The notes beneath the pieces were generated by a model. That model searched no databases and was not told the DNA's origin. It worked only from the letters and a program-made list of their open reading frames with translations. DNA of 64,000 bases, from assembly GCF_047511655.1 (NCBI RefSeq), contig NC_133390.1, positions 159,399,583 through 159,463,582 of the forward strand, read 5' to 3'. How positions within the stretch are numbered: the stretch's first letter is position 1; each line of letters begins with the position of its first letter. A program made the translations under genes and the position numbers. This stretch comes from Castor canadensis (taxonomy: Eukaryota; Chordata; Mammalia; Rodentia; Castoridae). This document shows, piece by piece, positions 39,876 to 50,591 of the stretch.

Positions 39876-42800
39876 CCCATGGCCAACAATGGGAAGTGAC
39901 TAGTGTGAATTAAGTATTCATTTTCTTGGTGTTCACAATGAATAAGGGCACCTCTGGGTCCTTGTGCAGCATCATTAGGTCCTTGTTGGTTCATGGGTGA
40001 CCCAGGAAGAAGGCCTGTTGTACCTGCTCCAGAAGACCTAACTTGGCAGGTCAGGGACAGCCTCTGAAAGAAATTAAAACTTCCTCTCTTATATGGTTTG
40101 GGATTTTGGTGGTTCTGGGGTTTGAACTCACTTGCACTTATGAAGCAGGCACTCTACTTGTAAGCCACACCTCCAGCCCTAAAACTTCCTCTATTCCCAA
40201 GCTTCGGTGTGAGGCTACTACCATGCTTAAAATGCAGTACAGTAGAAGTCAGATCAAAATTTTGAGGTCCACTCTCTTGGTCTTGTCTTTTTGCTTTTCT
40301 GGGTGGTGTTGGGGTTTGAACTCAGGACCTATGCCTTGAGCCACACCACAACCCCCCACCCCCCTTTTTTTTGTGATGGGTTTTTTGAGACAGGGTCTCT
40401 GCCTGGGCTGGCTTCAAACTGCAATCCTCCTGATCTCTGCCCTCCTGAGTAGCTAAGATTACAGGCATGAGCCACCAGTGCCTGGCTATCTCTTGGTCTT
40501 TCTTAAGGTCCAAATTCCCTACAGATTTCCAGAAAAAGAATGAGTTCATAGAATCACAGTTTAAAGTGGGTAGGTGATAATCTAGTTTAATCCCATTTTG
40601 CAGAAGAAACACTAAAGCCAAAGGAGGGAAATGGATGGTACCACAACTTGGTTCCCTGAGAATGTCATTTCTCTATCCACCATTTTAGCAATAGCCCACA
40701 TTGTGCAGTTTATTACAATCTGAAATCCACCTGGCAACTAAACTAGTGAGGACCATGTTGCCTCTCTCCATGACCTGTACTAACCAACCTTGCACACAGA
40801 TGGAAAAGAAGTCTATACCCATTACATATTCTCCGTATTTGACCACTCAGTCAGGAAGGAACTGCTGGACTCCACATTTAATAGGACTTCACCAAAGGAG
40901 TAAATTTTTAAAAGCAAGCATGATGAGTGCTCATAAAATTCACCTCAGAAGAAAGTAACACAGCAAAACTTTCAAAGAAAATCTACAGGGTAGTCAATTC
41001 TGCCCTCATTATGCCCTACTAGAATTTACATTCTTTTAAGGCCTATAACATGTGCGGTATGTAAGGCAGTATCAGACCACTTTCCTTAGTCATCTCCTGG
41101 GTAAAGTTGTGGCCAAAAACCTTTGCAACTCCACTGTGTAGTGACTTACAGCACCCAAGTAGCTGTGTGAAAAGTAGCGGATGAGAGCCTAAGGAAAAGT
41201 TGTCTATCTTTTGTTCACAATGCAAGTTTTCCAACCCTCCATGGAATAACTCATTTAGTTAGGATACTTGCAAGATATTAAAAAGGCCCATTCTTCAAAT
41301 TTTCCAAGTCTGGAAAATAGAGAAAGGGAAACTACACTACAGTCACAGACTGGTTTACATTTTTTTTGGCAGTACTGGGGTTTGAACTCAGGGCCTCAGG
41401 CTTCCTAGGTAGTGCTCTACCACTTGAGCCACTCTGCCAACTCTCCATTTGTTCTTGTCTGACATCACTCAGCAATTGGCCATTAAGCCTTTATCCGTTC
41501 CTGTGGTACATGAAGTACCTAGTATAAATACAACCAAGCACATATGTGGGTAACCTAAACACTCTATAAACTCTTGGAAGAACTGGCATTTTACTATTTT
41601 TTTTTTTTTGTAGTACTGGAGCTTGAACCCAGCTTGAACCTGGGCTGACACCTTGAACCATTCCACCAGTCCAAATTTTTGTGATAGGGTTTCATGACCT
41701 ATTTGCCTCGGCTGGCTCTGAACTGCGATCCTCCTGATCTCTGCCTCCTGAGTAGCTAGGATTACAGGCATGAACCACCGGCGCCTGGTTTACTCTGCTT
41801 TCTTTTCCACCATGTGCTAGATATACAACACTACTGAAAAAGTTTTAATATATGATGTATCTATGGCTAAACTGTACATTCATGCAAAATTCTATTAGAA
41901 ATGTAAAGGAGAAAGTATTTCCAATTCCAACCAGCCAATTCAACAGTCACAGAAGCAAAGCAGCATCTGCTTCAGTCAATAGAAGTTGCATTAATCCTTC
42001 TACCACTTCAGCCAGATTTATAGTGGAGGGGTTTGTAAACCACTTGACAGAAGGCAGATCCATACAAAGGCTGTGCCACTCTCCCACACCCATTGCCACC
42101 TGTGTGTGGAATGTGTGGAGGAGTGTAGTGGAAGGTGGCATAACTCACTTCAAAGTGGAAAAGAAGGAAATCAGCATCAGCCCTACTGGTACCATTTAAG
42201 AACCTTTAAGCAGCTGAATTTCTTTACTCTTCTTATATCTTTCTGAAGACCAACAGGTCATTTATAAAGCACAATATGTTTACCATTTGATATGAAGCAC
42301 AAATACATGTGACTACCCTTAGTCACTAATCAAAAGCTGTTAAGTCAAAGAACTTCATTTATTAGGAGGCTGGAGCTAGAGAGACAGCACTGAGGGAGCT
42401 CCAAATGAGTCTCTAGATAAGATTCATAGTCCTGGTTACCAGATTAACTACATAAGCAGGCAAAATGGCAGCATTTTGCCATGGAGAGGGACTGAAACAC
42501 CAGGGTGAGCCCATTTGAATATAGTGTAACTCACTCCTGGGATGATTTAAGCTGATTCTGTACCTTTGACTCTGTACATATTATGTTCTCCTCTCAAAAC
42601 AAAATAGAAAGCAGTTGATTAGGAAAAAAATGAATTGAAACTTGGGTCAGAGTCTAGATGTCTGACAGCTGGGGTGACAATTCCAATGCTCCTCTGTGAC
42701 ATTTACCACTTCTCTACAACTTTGTGCTGAGTCTCTGTCCTAGACTTCAACATATTCACTGGATGGAGGTCTCTGGGGCTCAAAAGAAAACAAGGGGTAT

Positions 42801-44319
42801 GGTTAGTGAGATTTTCCCCACCACTATATACTGCCCCGATACTGTACCTGGGGCCGGAATGTTAATATCAGGTGGCTTTTTTCTCCTTCTGGACTCTTCA
42901 GTAACAGAGCAATATGTAGACTAGTGTGCCACCATTGGTTGCTTATTGCTAGTTATGTTGAACCCAAAAAGGAGCCATATTTTAGGGTGCTTTTGAGACT
43001 CTCAGACACAAAATAGCTCAAAGCACCAAGAATAAACCCAGAGCACAGTAAAGAACATGCTTATGTTATTGAACAGATGGTTTTTTCTCAGAAAAGTCAC
43101 TACAACCTCAAGAGAATTGTTCTACTACTATAGTACTCTACCAGAAATATTTTACATTAAGTCATTGTGATCAGATATTATACTAAAAGGATGAAACTCA
43201 AACCAAGCAATTTTTTTTTTTAATAAAAAAGCAACAAAAAAGATTAGATTCTACCATTCCCATTAAAAACTCTACTTTGGGGAGAACAGTGATGGATAAA
43301 TGTAACTGACATCCTATTTCTTGCTGTAAAACACCGGAAAGGAGAACACAAGAAGTGAACTCTCCTGAACAAAAGGAAACACATTATCACAGAGGCCATA
43401 CTGGGTATTTACGGGCAGTTGATTTCACTCAGTCATTGTTCAAATGTTTACTCAATCTTGATCACTTTAAAAAGGCTCATGGACACATGAGCATGGCATG
43501 CATTTGTAGTCCCAGCAACTCAGGAGGCTGAGGCAGGAAGATTGCTTGAACTGAAAAGTTCAAGCCCAACCTGGGCAAACATAGTGAGATATGCCCCCCA
43601 CCAATCTCAAAAAAAAAAAAGAAAAAGAAAAAAGGGTTCAGCTACTACCTGGAATTACATGTCTGGTCTAAACCCCTATAAAAACAAGCCTAATATTCAA
43701 ATACAGGGTAAACTCTTGTATGATAAAATTAAAAGTTATAAAATTTTTCAAAAGGAAAACTTCACTAGTTCCTGCAACTCTAATCCAGATTTTTTTTAAG
43801 GACACTGCAGAATTTATGAAAACCTCATATGCTAATTTTTTTTCCAAAAATTGAACAAATTAGAAGGGACAAAAACCAAAGCATCGATGTCAGAAAGCAG
43901 TATTTTTGATTCCTCTTCCTTCCCCAATTCAAGTATCTTGCACCGTAATACAAAAACAAAGAAAAAGCTTTAGAGGTGTATGAAATTGAGAATCTACTCT
44001 GAAGATTTCTTTTCCCATTTCCGGTTCTTTCCAAGTTCACAAAATGAAGTAGTCTGCTAGCAAAACACACACAATAAAATAATTCTGAAAAGGCAGATAC
44101 CACAGATTTGACCTAGAATCAAGTTTCCTCCCTGCCGTTCCAGGCATCCTCTTCTTTCCACACTTCAGCATTAGCAGACAAAGATAAGCAACAATTGTTA
44201 TTTCCAAGATCACCAAGTCCACATTTCCAAAGGCATAAAGTATTTTCAGGATTTTTTTTTAAAAGATGTTATAGTTCAGTGTAGTACGTTTGTACAGTTA
44301 AAGCATTAAAAGCATCAGC

Positions 44320-47300
44320 CTTTATTTTGTGACAAGTTTATTGAACAGTATTCAAGACTTCATCTTTATAAACAAAAAACTGCTAATGATGCCAAGGCAG
44401 TATTTGCTGGCAATGCTGTGGCCATATTGTCAAGGAGCCATTTTACTGTATTTGGTTTTTAAAGTTTGTGCTACTATAGAACTGCCAATAAAACAATTTA
44501 AGTAAAATAATTTTAAATGGGTGACTTTTGTGAGGGTGGGAAATAATTTTTCAAGTGATCACTGCCAGAAATTCTTCCCAAAAGATTTGACTAGCAGCAG
44601 TTTTACATGCTCTTTACTTGTTTTCAAGTGTTCAAAAAATTATGAGTGGATTTTATTTTTACAAACTTGACCCACACCTGTACACAATCACAGAATCCAG
44701 TAAAATGGAGTTTGAATTTGAGTAAAGCTTTCAGGTTTCCTTATTTTTATGCAAGGTAACTATTTGCACCTAAGAACATACATGTTTGCTTACTTCCATA
44801 CATGGTCCTAGATTTTCATCTAGTGGATTAAGACTGCCCTTTCCTAATGGAATTTTAATTGTCGATGCTTTGATAAGTTTGAATACAAAATTAGGAACTA
44901 CATTTCACTGAACACTGTGTTGCATAAAAACAAAAAAACCAAAAAAACAGCCACTAATAATTGTACATCCAAACTACATTGTAAACACAGAACATACCTC
45001 CAAATAATGCTTGTGAACTAAATCTTTCACTGATGTTCAGAAAAGTTTACAAATTTGCTTATTTATAAAATACATTTTGTAGATTTCTCTAATCCTTTAA
45101 ACCAAAAGGAAAATAAACAACACCAATAAACTCAGGAGAAAAAAAAATTAAACCTAATGGGAAAGATTCTCTTCCATTAATGTCAAAGTCACTGAAAACA
45201 GACAATAAAATTTACACATAAAATTGAGAATACCACGATAAGTGTTTACAAATGCGCACAACTTTGAGCAAAGCTTTACAAATCCTTCATACCATACAAA
45301 TGAGAAAGTTATGTAATTCAATTCTACCCCAAACCTAAGTTTTAGGAGAAAATTTATAGGAGAGGTATGAATAGTTTCACAGAACACATTTTCAAGAGTT
45401 TTTTAAAAACTGAAACTCCAATGCCCAGAACAAGAAAAACAAGTATGCTTAGCAGTTAGCACTATGTTAATAGTCTTAGATATACAAAAATCAAGTTCCA
45501 GAGGGCAAAGCATTTAATTACATTTCACAACAAGCACTGTTGTGGTTTAACGAAAGAGGAAACAGTACTCTCCAATTTCTACACAAACCACTATTAATTT
45601 ATTTAATTTGATGAACAATAAGATCGTTTTCCTTTTTAGCATTTATCTAAAATGTAGGAATAACAAAGTAGTTGCAATAGAGTGTATGAAATATTAAATA
45701 AGAATGTACGAACATACAACCAAAATAAATTGTGAAAAAGGATAAAAGACTTCCATCTTGACAACTCATTCTTCTAAAATGAAAATAGCTTTCCAACTGG
45801 GAAAATAATCTGTGGTTGAAATAAGACTCCCAAGAGTTGCTGAAGTTTTTTGCATTGTCTTTGGAATGAGAAATAACAAAAAACTTACACTAAATAATAT
45901 TTATAAACATATTGCTTTTTCATCTGAGGAGGCGGTATCTAGAAATTTGTCAAGAAAATCTGTGTGTGAATTATCAAGACTCACAAAGCAGCCACCTCTT
46001 CTTCTGAAAGTCTGAACAATTCCTTCCCTAACAAAAATCCTGTACTGTCAAATCCTCTAAGATGTAGCAATGAAAAGACTTTCCAAATCTAATCACACAA
46101 ATAAAACTGCTGCCACTCTTAACTCTAAATTACATGCCACTGTATTTCAAGTGTTCCAATGACTTGCAATACCAAAAAGGCACTGTATTTTTTAACAGGA
46201 AATACTTCTTTTGTCTGATCTCTTTGTAAGTACATTGATTTGTAAAAGATTGGGGATATTTCAAACCAAACCAAGAGGGCCATATAAAGGATAAAATTTG
46301 TTTTCCATGATAACTCACCAGTCTCTCATTTTTTATGTTTAGAATATAATGTAACACATCTTTAGAGCATTTTAACGAAGGAAAGAAACCCTAGTACCTT
46401 ATGTGGCAGTAAGCAAGACACTGCAAGGCAAATGTTTCTATGACAGGGACACCAACCAGAACCTATATGGTCCTCCTACCTTAGTGTCCTGAATGCCAAA
46501 CAAAAGATTAAAAGGCAAGGAATCTCCATTCTCTCCTTTCTGACAGCTGCACTTGTAATCTGCATAAGAATTTTGTAAACAGGCTCCTGATCAAACTACA
46601 CCAAAACACCTCCAAGTTAACAAAAAACACGCATCAACCTATGGACCAGCTTATGGATCTTTTATTCTATAAAACTACTGGTAACAAGGCTAACTATTTC
46701 AACTTTAGTTTTAAAAGCCAAGATATAATGCTCTCTCTTATGGACCACTCTGTTTAAAGGCCAAAATCTCACATAAATTGGGACAGAAGGAAATTGCTAG
46801 AACAATGAGTCCATCACAGACAGGACTTCAAATCAAGCACCTTAAACACTGATTACTAAAAGTGGCTTCTAGTTTTCAATGCCATACAAACAACATGAAC
46901 AATTTTTAAACTTACTAAACTAAAACTTGGGGGTCAAACCAAAAAGGCTCTGGTAGGTAGAGGACTCCATAGTTTATTTTTAATGGCAAAAGACATTCCA
47001 CACAGTTTTAAGTGTGACATTAGAAATCAAAGTTCAGGGTTATAGCACAAACCAAATGTGGAGTTTTATATTTAGAAATAAAAACCAAAACAGTTCTGCT
47101 TATTTACAAATCAGTCAATTAAGCAAACAAAGCAGCAACATCTGAAGCAGGACTGTCTATACAGCAATAACCCTCAAGAAGCAATAAAGGTACATACAAT
47201 GAATCTGTATACAGAGATTTTATTCAATTTTAAAAGAAAATGAAGATTTTAGACAAAGCTTTGACCCTATAACAAAATAAGTCTGTCCAGCTTTAAATCA

Positions 47301-47698
47301 AATTCCAAGAGCAGCCAATTTCTATTTTTTAGCAGCTGGCAAGAGCACCCTCAATGAGCTCTACTGACATTTCTACTTTCTTCATCCCATACGATATAAA
47401 ACAAAACCAATCTAGACTCCTTGATAAACTTTATATGGTCATTGAATTTTACAAATGGTTTCTCTTAATGGTATGCCAAAATTATTTTTGTGTTCTCTCC
47501 AGATAGCTTTACTGTAACATACAGCAATGTTAATCCTGGTAATGAATTGTAAACAACCAATGCTCTATGTTATAGAAACCAATCTATATGCAATTGAAAC
47601 AATCCACAGGTTCTAACCTGGAAATACTAGGAAAACAATCCAGATGCATTAATCACAGCAATATGAAGATCTATCCTATAAAGAATTGATGTGAATGG
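44320..47698 (-). other. RBM12: RBM12 3'UTR (inferred extent)
   Basis: About 3.4 kb after the RBM12 stop with no SINE at all, AT-rich, in a window where SINEs otherwise occur every few hundred bases. AATAAA on the minus strand (plus tttatt) occurs at 44321-44326 and 44337-44342, with others further in (for example about 47218-47226) that could give shorter forms. The distal end is inferred from the signals and from the SINE-free span. SINE-free sequence continues to about 43640, so an even longer end is possible. Confidence 0.6.
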
Positions 47699-50569
47699 CT
47701 ACCCTAATACAAGTTTTACTTTTCTTGAGCCTATAGGCCTATCATTTAAGTCAATGACAGCAGCTGTGGCTTCATCCCGAGATTCGAACGCCACCATGGC
47801 TTCGCCTGTAGGCATACCTTTTTCATTGTATTTTAAGCACACTGAGCCTGGGATTACTTGATAACCATAAAAGAAATCTAATATCTCATCAATAGACACA
47901 GTGAAGGGCATGTTCTGTACTTTAATAACTGTAGGTCCTGGTTTTCCAGAACTAGATCCAAATCCAGGGGGACCACCAATATGGATTGGGCCAGGGCCAG
48001 GGCCAGGGCCAGGGCCAAAGGCTGGAGGCCCACCCAAATGCCCAGGGGCACTTCCAAGACCAGGAGGGCCACTTCCAAAGCCAGGGGGGCCACCTAAGCT
48101 ACCAGGGCCATTTCCAAAATTCTGAGGGCCCCCCCCAAATCCTGATGGCCCACTTAAATTATTTGGTCCACCTCCAAAACCTGGAACCTCCAATCCTAGA
48201 CCAGGCAAACCACTGTTTCCAACTGAAGGCATACCAGGCCTAGCATCACCAAAAGCCCCTCCTAATCCTGGAGGAGGGAGTGGTGGCCCAAAAGCATTTG
48301 ACCCACCAAAATTACCAGGGAAGTTAAACGGAGGCCCATTATTGGCCTCCTTTGATCCTACAGTCAGGAAGGCATGTTCTTCGCCTCCTGCACTAGGACC
48401 AGGCATTCCTGCACCGGGCATTCCTGCAGCAGGCATTCCCGCACCAGGCATCCCCGCACCTGGCATTCCTGCAGCAGGCATTCCAGCACCTGGCAATCCC
48501 GCAGCGGGCAATCCTGCAGCGGGTATTCCTGCAGCAGGCATTCCCGAAGTGGGCATCCCAGGAGCAGGCATCCCAGGAGCAGGCATCCCAGGAGCAGGCA
48601 TCCCAGGAGCGGGCATTCCCGGTACTACAGGATTACCTGGCACAGGCATCTTTAAACCCTTTTTTCCTTGGGCAGGGGGATTTTTTTCAATCTCTCTCAT
48701 ATCTTCTAGTGTAACTACATGAACAAAAGCTTCTCTCCCATTCAGTTTTTTACGGTGTAAGTGTTCAGACTTACGTGCATCATCTTCATTTTTAAACTGA
48801 ACCAATGCCTGTCCTAGACCTTGCCCATTGTTATCAACAAGAACATGTACAGCATTTTCATCCACTGGGATTCCTTCAAGGAACTGAAGAACATCCATCT
48901 TGGTAATGCTGAATGGAATATTTGTTATGTGGGCACAGACTTTGGCAGAATTGACATCCCCCTCTGGATTTAACATTATTTCCCTCTGGTCATAGCTGAA
49001 GTTCTGGAGTCTTTTTCGAATTGTATCTATCTTTTCTAGCATACCTTTCTTAGTAATTGGATGAACTTGAATAAAGCGATTGCCCATGTATTGTTTATGA
49101 CGACACAGAGCAGCTTTATAGTCAGTCTCATTCCTGAACTCTACAAAGCCTTCACCAGTTGCTTTCCCATTGGGTCCATAAGCTATGTAAATACTATCTT
49201 CTACAATATCCAACTTCTTAAAAAAATCAATGACATGCTTGTTTTCTGCTTCAAATGGTAGCCCTTTCAAGTAAACACAAAAACCAGCCTCATGTGGTGA
49301 TCTTGACCTTGACCTTTTCTGCCCACTGGGCGATTTTGACCTGGGAAGTGTTTGAGGAGGGGGATGAGCTTGTCCAGAAGGTCCCATACTTTGCTTAAAA
49401 GTGATATGGCCTCCAGCAGCCACCCACTGTCTCTCTGTGGCAGGGCTAACTTCCACATAGCGTTGAATCATCAGCATTCTGTTTCGTTTCAAAGCTTCAA
49501 ATGTATCTTGAGGGGAGAGAAACTTAACCAATCCATTCCCATTATTTCGACCTACATGATCTTTTAACAAATGCACTGCATCAACACGGAGCCCATGGAA
49601 AAAATCTCTGACATCATTTTCCATTGCAGAAAAGGGCATTCCATGTACACTGACATACAGATCATCAGGGTTGATGGGAAGTGGCTTCACGCTGCTTTGA
49701 GAGTTCATCTGGATAGGGTTAACAGGATTTAATGGACCCAAAAATATAGGGTTCAGATTATTGTTCAGATTCACAGGTGCTCCAGAGCCATTCATTCCAG
49801 CAGGTAGAGGTGCCACAGGTGGTGGATTCAAGGGTGGCATACCTGACATGGGTGGCAGTGGGGTCATGGGTGGCACTGAAGGGACTGGGGGAATAGGAGG
49901 AACAGGAGGCACAGGAGGCAATGTAGGTACTGGAGGAGGAACTGGTATTGGGGGAATGGATGGCATCGGTGGCAAAGAAGGCATTGCAGGGATTGGAGGA
50001 ATTGGCGGTGGTGGGACTGTATTCATTGGAGAGGCTGTACTTGGAATGGTCGAGCTGAACGTTGGGCTTCCAAAAGAAGCCCCCAGACTTGGAGGAGCAG
50101 TTCCTACACTGGCTGTGGAAAATGTCTGTATGTTTTTGTTGCTTTCATGAGCAGAAGTTGTAGCAGTAACTACACTTGGTGAAGGATTATTAAAGTTGGG
50201 TACAGTTGTAGGCAAGTTTACCCTGCCGCTCATTCCTGAGCTAGGTGGTGGTCCTGATCTACTAGCATTTGCTGGTGGTATATCTAAGTTGGCAGTTTCA
50301 AAACGCCTACGACTCAGTTCAATCATATTCTGCATTTCTGTTTTACTACTCAACAACAGTGTTACTTTTGACCCTTTAATTGTACCACCTGTGCGCATCA
50401 TACCAAGCCTTGCATCTTCATCAGTGGCAAAAACGATGAAAGCCTCACCCAGTTCACCCCCTACAATATGCACGCCCCCATCAGGGATGGTCAATCCAGA
50501 GAAGAAGTGGCGAATGTCCATGGTCCCTGCCACAATTGGGAGACCTTGCAAACGGATGACCACAGCCAT
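47699..50569 (-). CDS. RBM12: RBM12 (SWAN), five-RRM RNA-binding protein, single coding exon, complete
   Basis: Intronless coding region, 956 residues plus TAG. The start is the ATG opening MAVVIRLQGLPIVAG; 22 nt of 5'UTR lie between it and the exon acceptor (CTGCAG ending at 50592). RRM1 is about 3-80. A Pro-rich stretch of PPxPPxP words covers about 180-285. RRM2 is about 305-380 (LYVSVHGMPFSAMENDVRDF), RRM3 about 430-507 (FCVYLKGLPFEAENKHVIDF) after an RS-like tract, and RRM4 about 545-620. A GxPxx pentapeptide array and a Gly/Pro-rich region follow, and RRM5 is about 880-956 (VIKVQNMPFTVSIDEILDFF). The RRMs are of the hnRNP F/H-like qRRM type. The human protein is 932 residues; the extra length fits the longer repeat array. 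It is nested in the CPNE1 5' intron on the same strand. Confidence 0.97.
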   Translation of the reverse strand: MAVVIRLQGLPIVAGTMDIRHFFSGLTIPDGGVHIVGGELGEAFIVFATDEDARLGMMRTGGTIKGSKVTLLLSSKTEMQNMIELSRRRFETANLDIPPANASRSGPPPSSGMSGRVNLPTTVPNFNNPSPSVVTATTSAHESNKNIQTFSTASVGTAPPSLGASFGSPTFSSTIPSTASPMNTVPPPPIPPIPAMPSLPPMPSIPPIPVPPPVPTLPPVPPVPPIPPVPSVPPMTPLPPMSGMPPLNPPPVAPLPAGMNGSGAPVNLNNNLNPIFLGPLNPVNPIQMNSQSSVKPLPINPDDLYVSVHGMPFSAMENDVRDFFHGLRVDAVHLLKDHVGRNNGNGLVKFLSPQDTFEALKRNRMLMIQRYVEVSPATERQWVAAGGHITFKQSMGPSGQAHPPPQTLPRSKSPSGQKRSRSRSPHEAGFCVYLKGLPFEAENKHVIDFFKKLDIVEDSIYIAYGPNGKATGEGFVEFRNETDYKAALCRHKQYMGNRFIQVHPITKKGMLEKIDTIRKRLQNFSYDQREIMLNPEGDVNSAKVCAHITNIPFSITKMDVLQFLEGIPVDENAVHVLVDNNGQGLGQALVQFKNEDDARKSEHLHRKKLNGREAFVHVVTLEDMREIEKNPPAQGKKGLKMPVPGNPVVPGMPAPGMPAPGMPAPGMPAPGMPTSGMPAAGIPAAGLPAAGLPGAGMPAAGMPGAGMPGAGMPAAGMPGAGMPGPSAGGEEHAFLTVGSKEANNGPPFNFPGNFGGSNAFGPPLPPPGLGGAFGDARPGMPSVGNSGLPGLGLEVPGFGGGPNNLSGPSGFGGGPQNFGNGPGSLGGPPGFGSGPPGLGSAPGHLGGPPAFGPGPGPGPGPIHIGGPPGFGSSSGKPGPTVIKVQNMPFTVSIDEILDFFYGYQVIPGSVCLKYNEKGMPTGEAMVAFESRDEATAAVIDLNDRPIGSRKVKLVLG
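47984..48018 (-). repeat. RBM12: GGCCCT hexanucleotide repeat (Gly-Pro run) in RBM12
   Basis: Tandem gggcca units on the plus strand code for GPGPGPGPGP just before the last RRM. This is a likely length-variable coding microsatellite. Confidence 0.8.
48395..48619 (-). repeat. RBM12: 15-bp tandem repeat in RBM12 coding for GxPxx pentapeptides
   Basis: Fifteen consecutive 15-bp units code for G-(M/I/L)-P-x-x: four GMPAP, one GMPTS, then GMPAA, GIPAA, GLPAA, GLPGA, GMPAA, GMPGA, GMPGA, GMPAA, GMPGA and GMPGP. The frame is kept throughout. The more identical units at the N-terminal side suggest recent expansion there. Confidence 0.92.
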
Positions 50570-50591
50570 GCTGCGCTGAAACCACACACAC

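Larger units (their letters stand above)
29000..43640. repeat. CPNE1 large intron, part between first coding exon and RBM12 3' end
   Basis: No exon recognised. Minus-strand SINEs lie near 29555-29765, 31945-32225, 32300-32395, 35845-35930, 38935-39040, 40095-40180, 40290-40485, 41360-41445 and 41610-41790. Plus-strand SINEs lie near 30358-30445, 31310-31510, 33320-33415, 33735-33830 (generic ID), 36320-36400, 36665-36745, 36790-36910, 36915-37120, 37135-37315, 38555-38755 and 43480-43635. Older repeats are listed separately. The stretches 30480-31300, 32400-32850, 39050-39760 and 41800-43480 show no gene or clear repeat. Confidence 0.65.

Noticed and set aside
48342-48722. Plus-strand open frame of 126 codons rich in Gly-Ile-Pro-Ala
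   Set aside because: Mirror of the RBM12 15-bp repeat array; GC-rich repeats are open on both strands. No start context or splice support.
49761-50579. Plus-strand Gly-rich open frames opposite the RBM12 Pro-rich region
   Set aside because: Antisense shadow of the PPxPP codons; no independent evidence of a gene.
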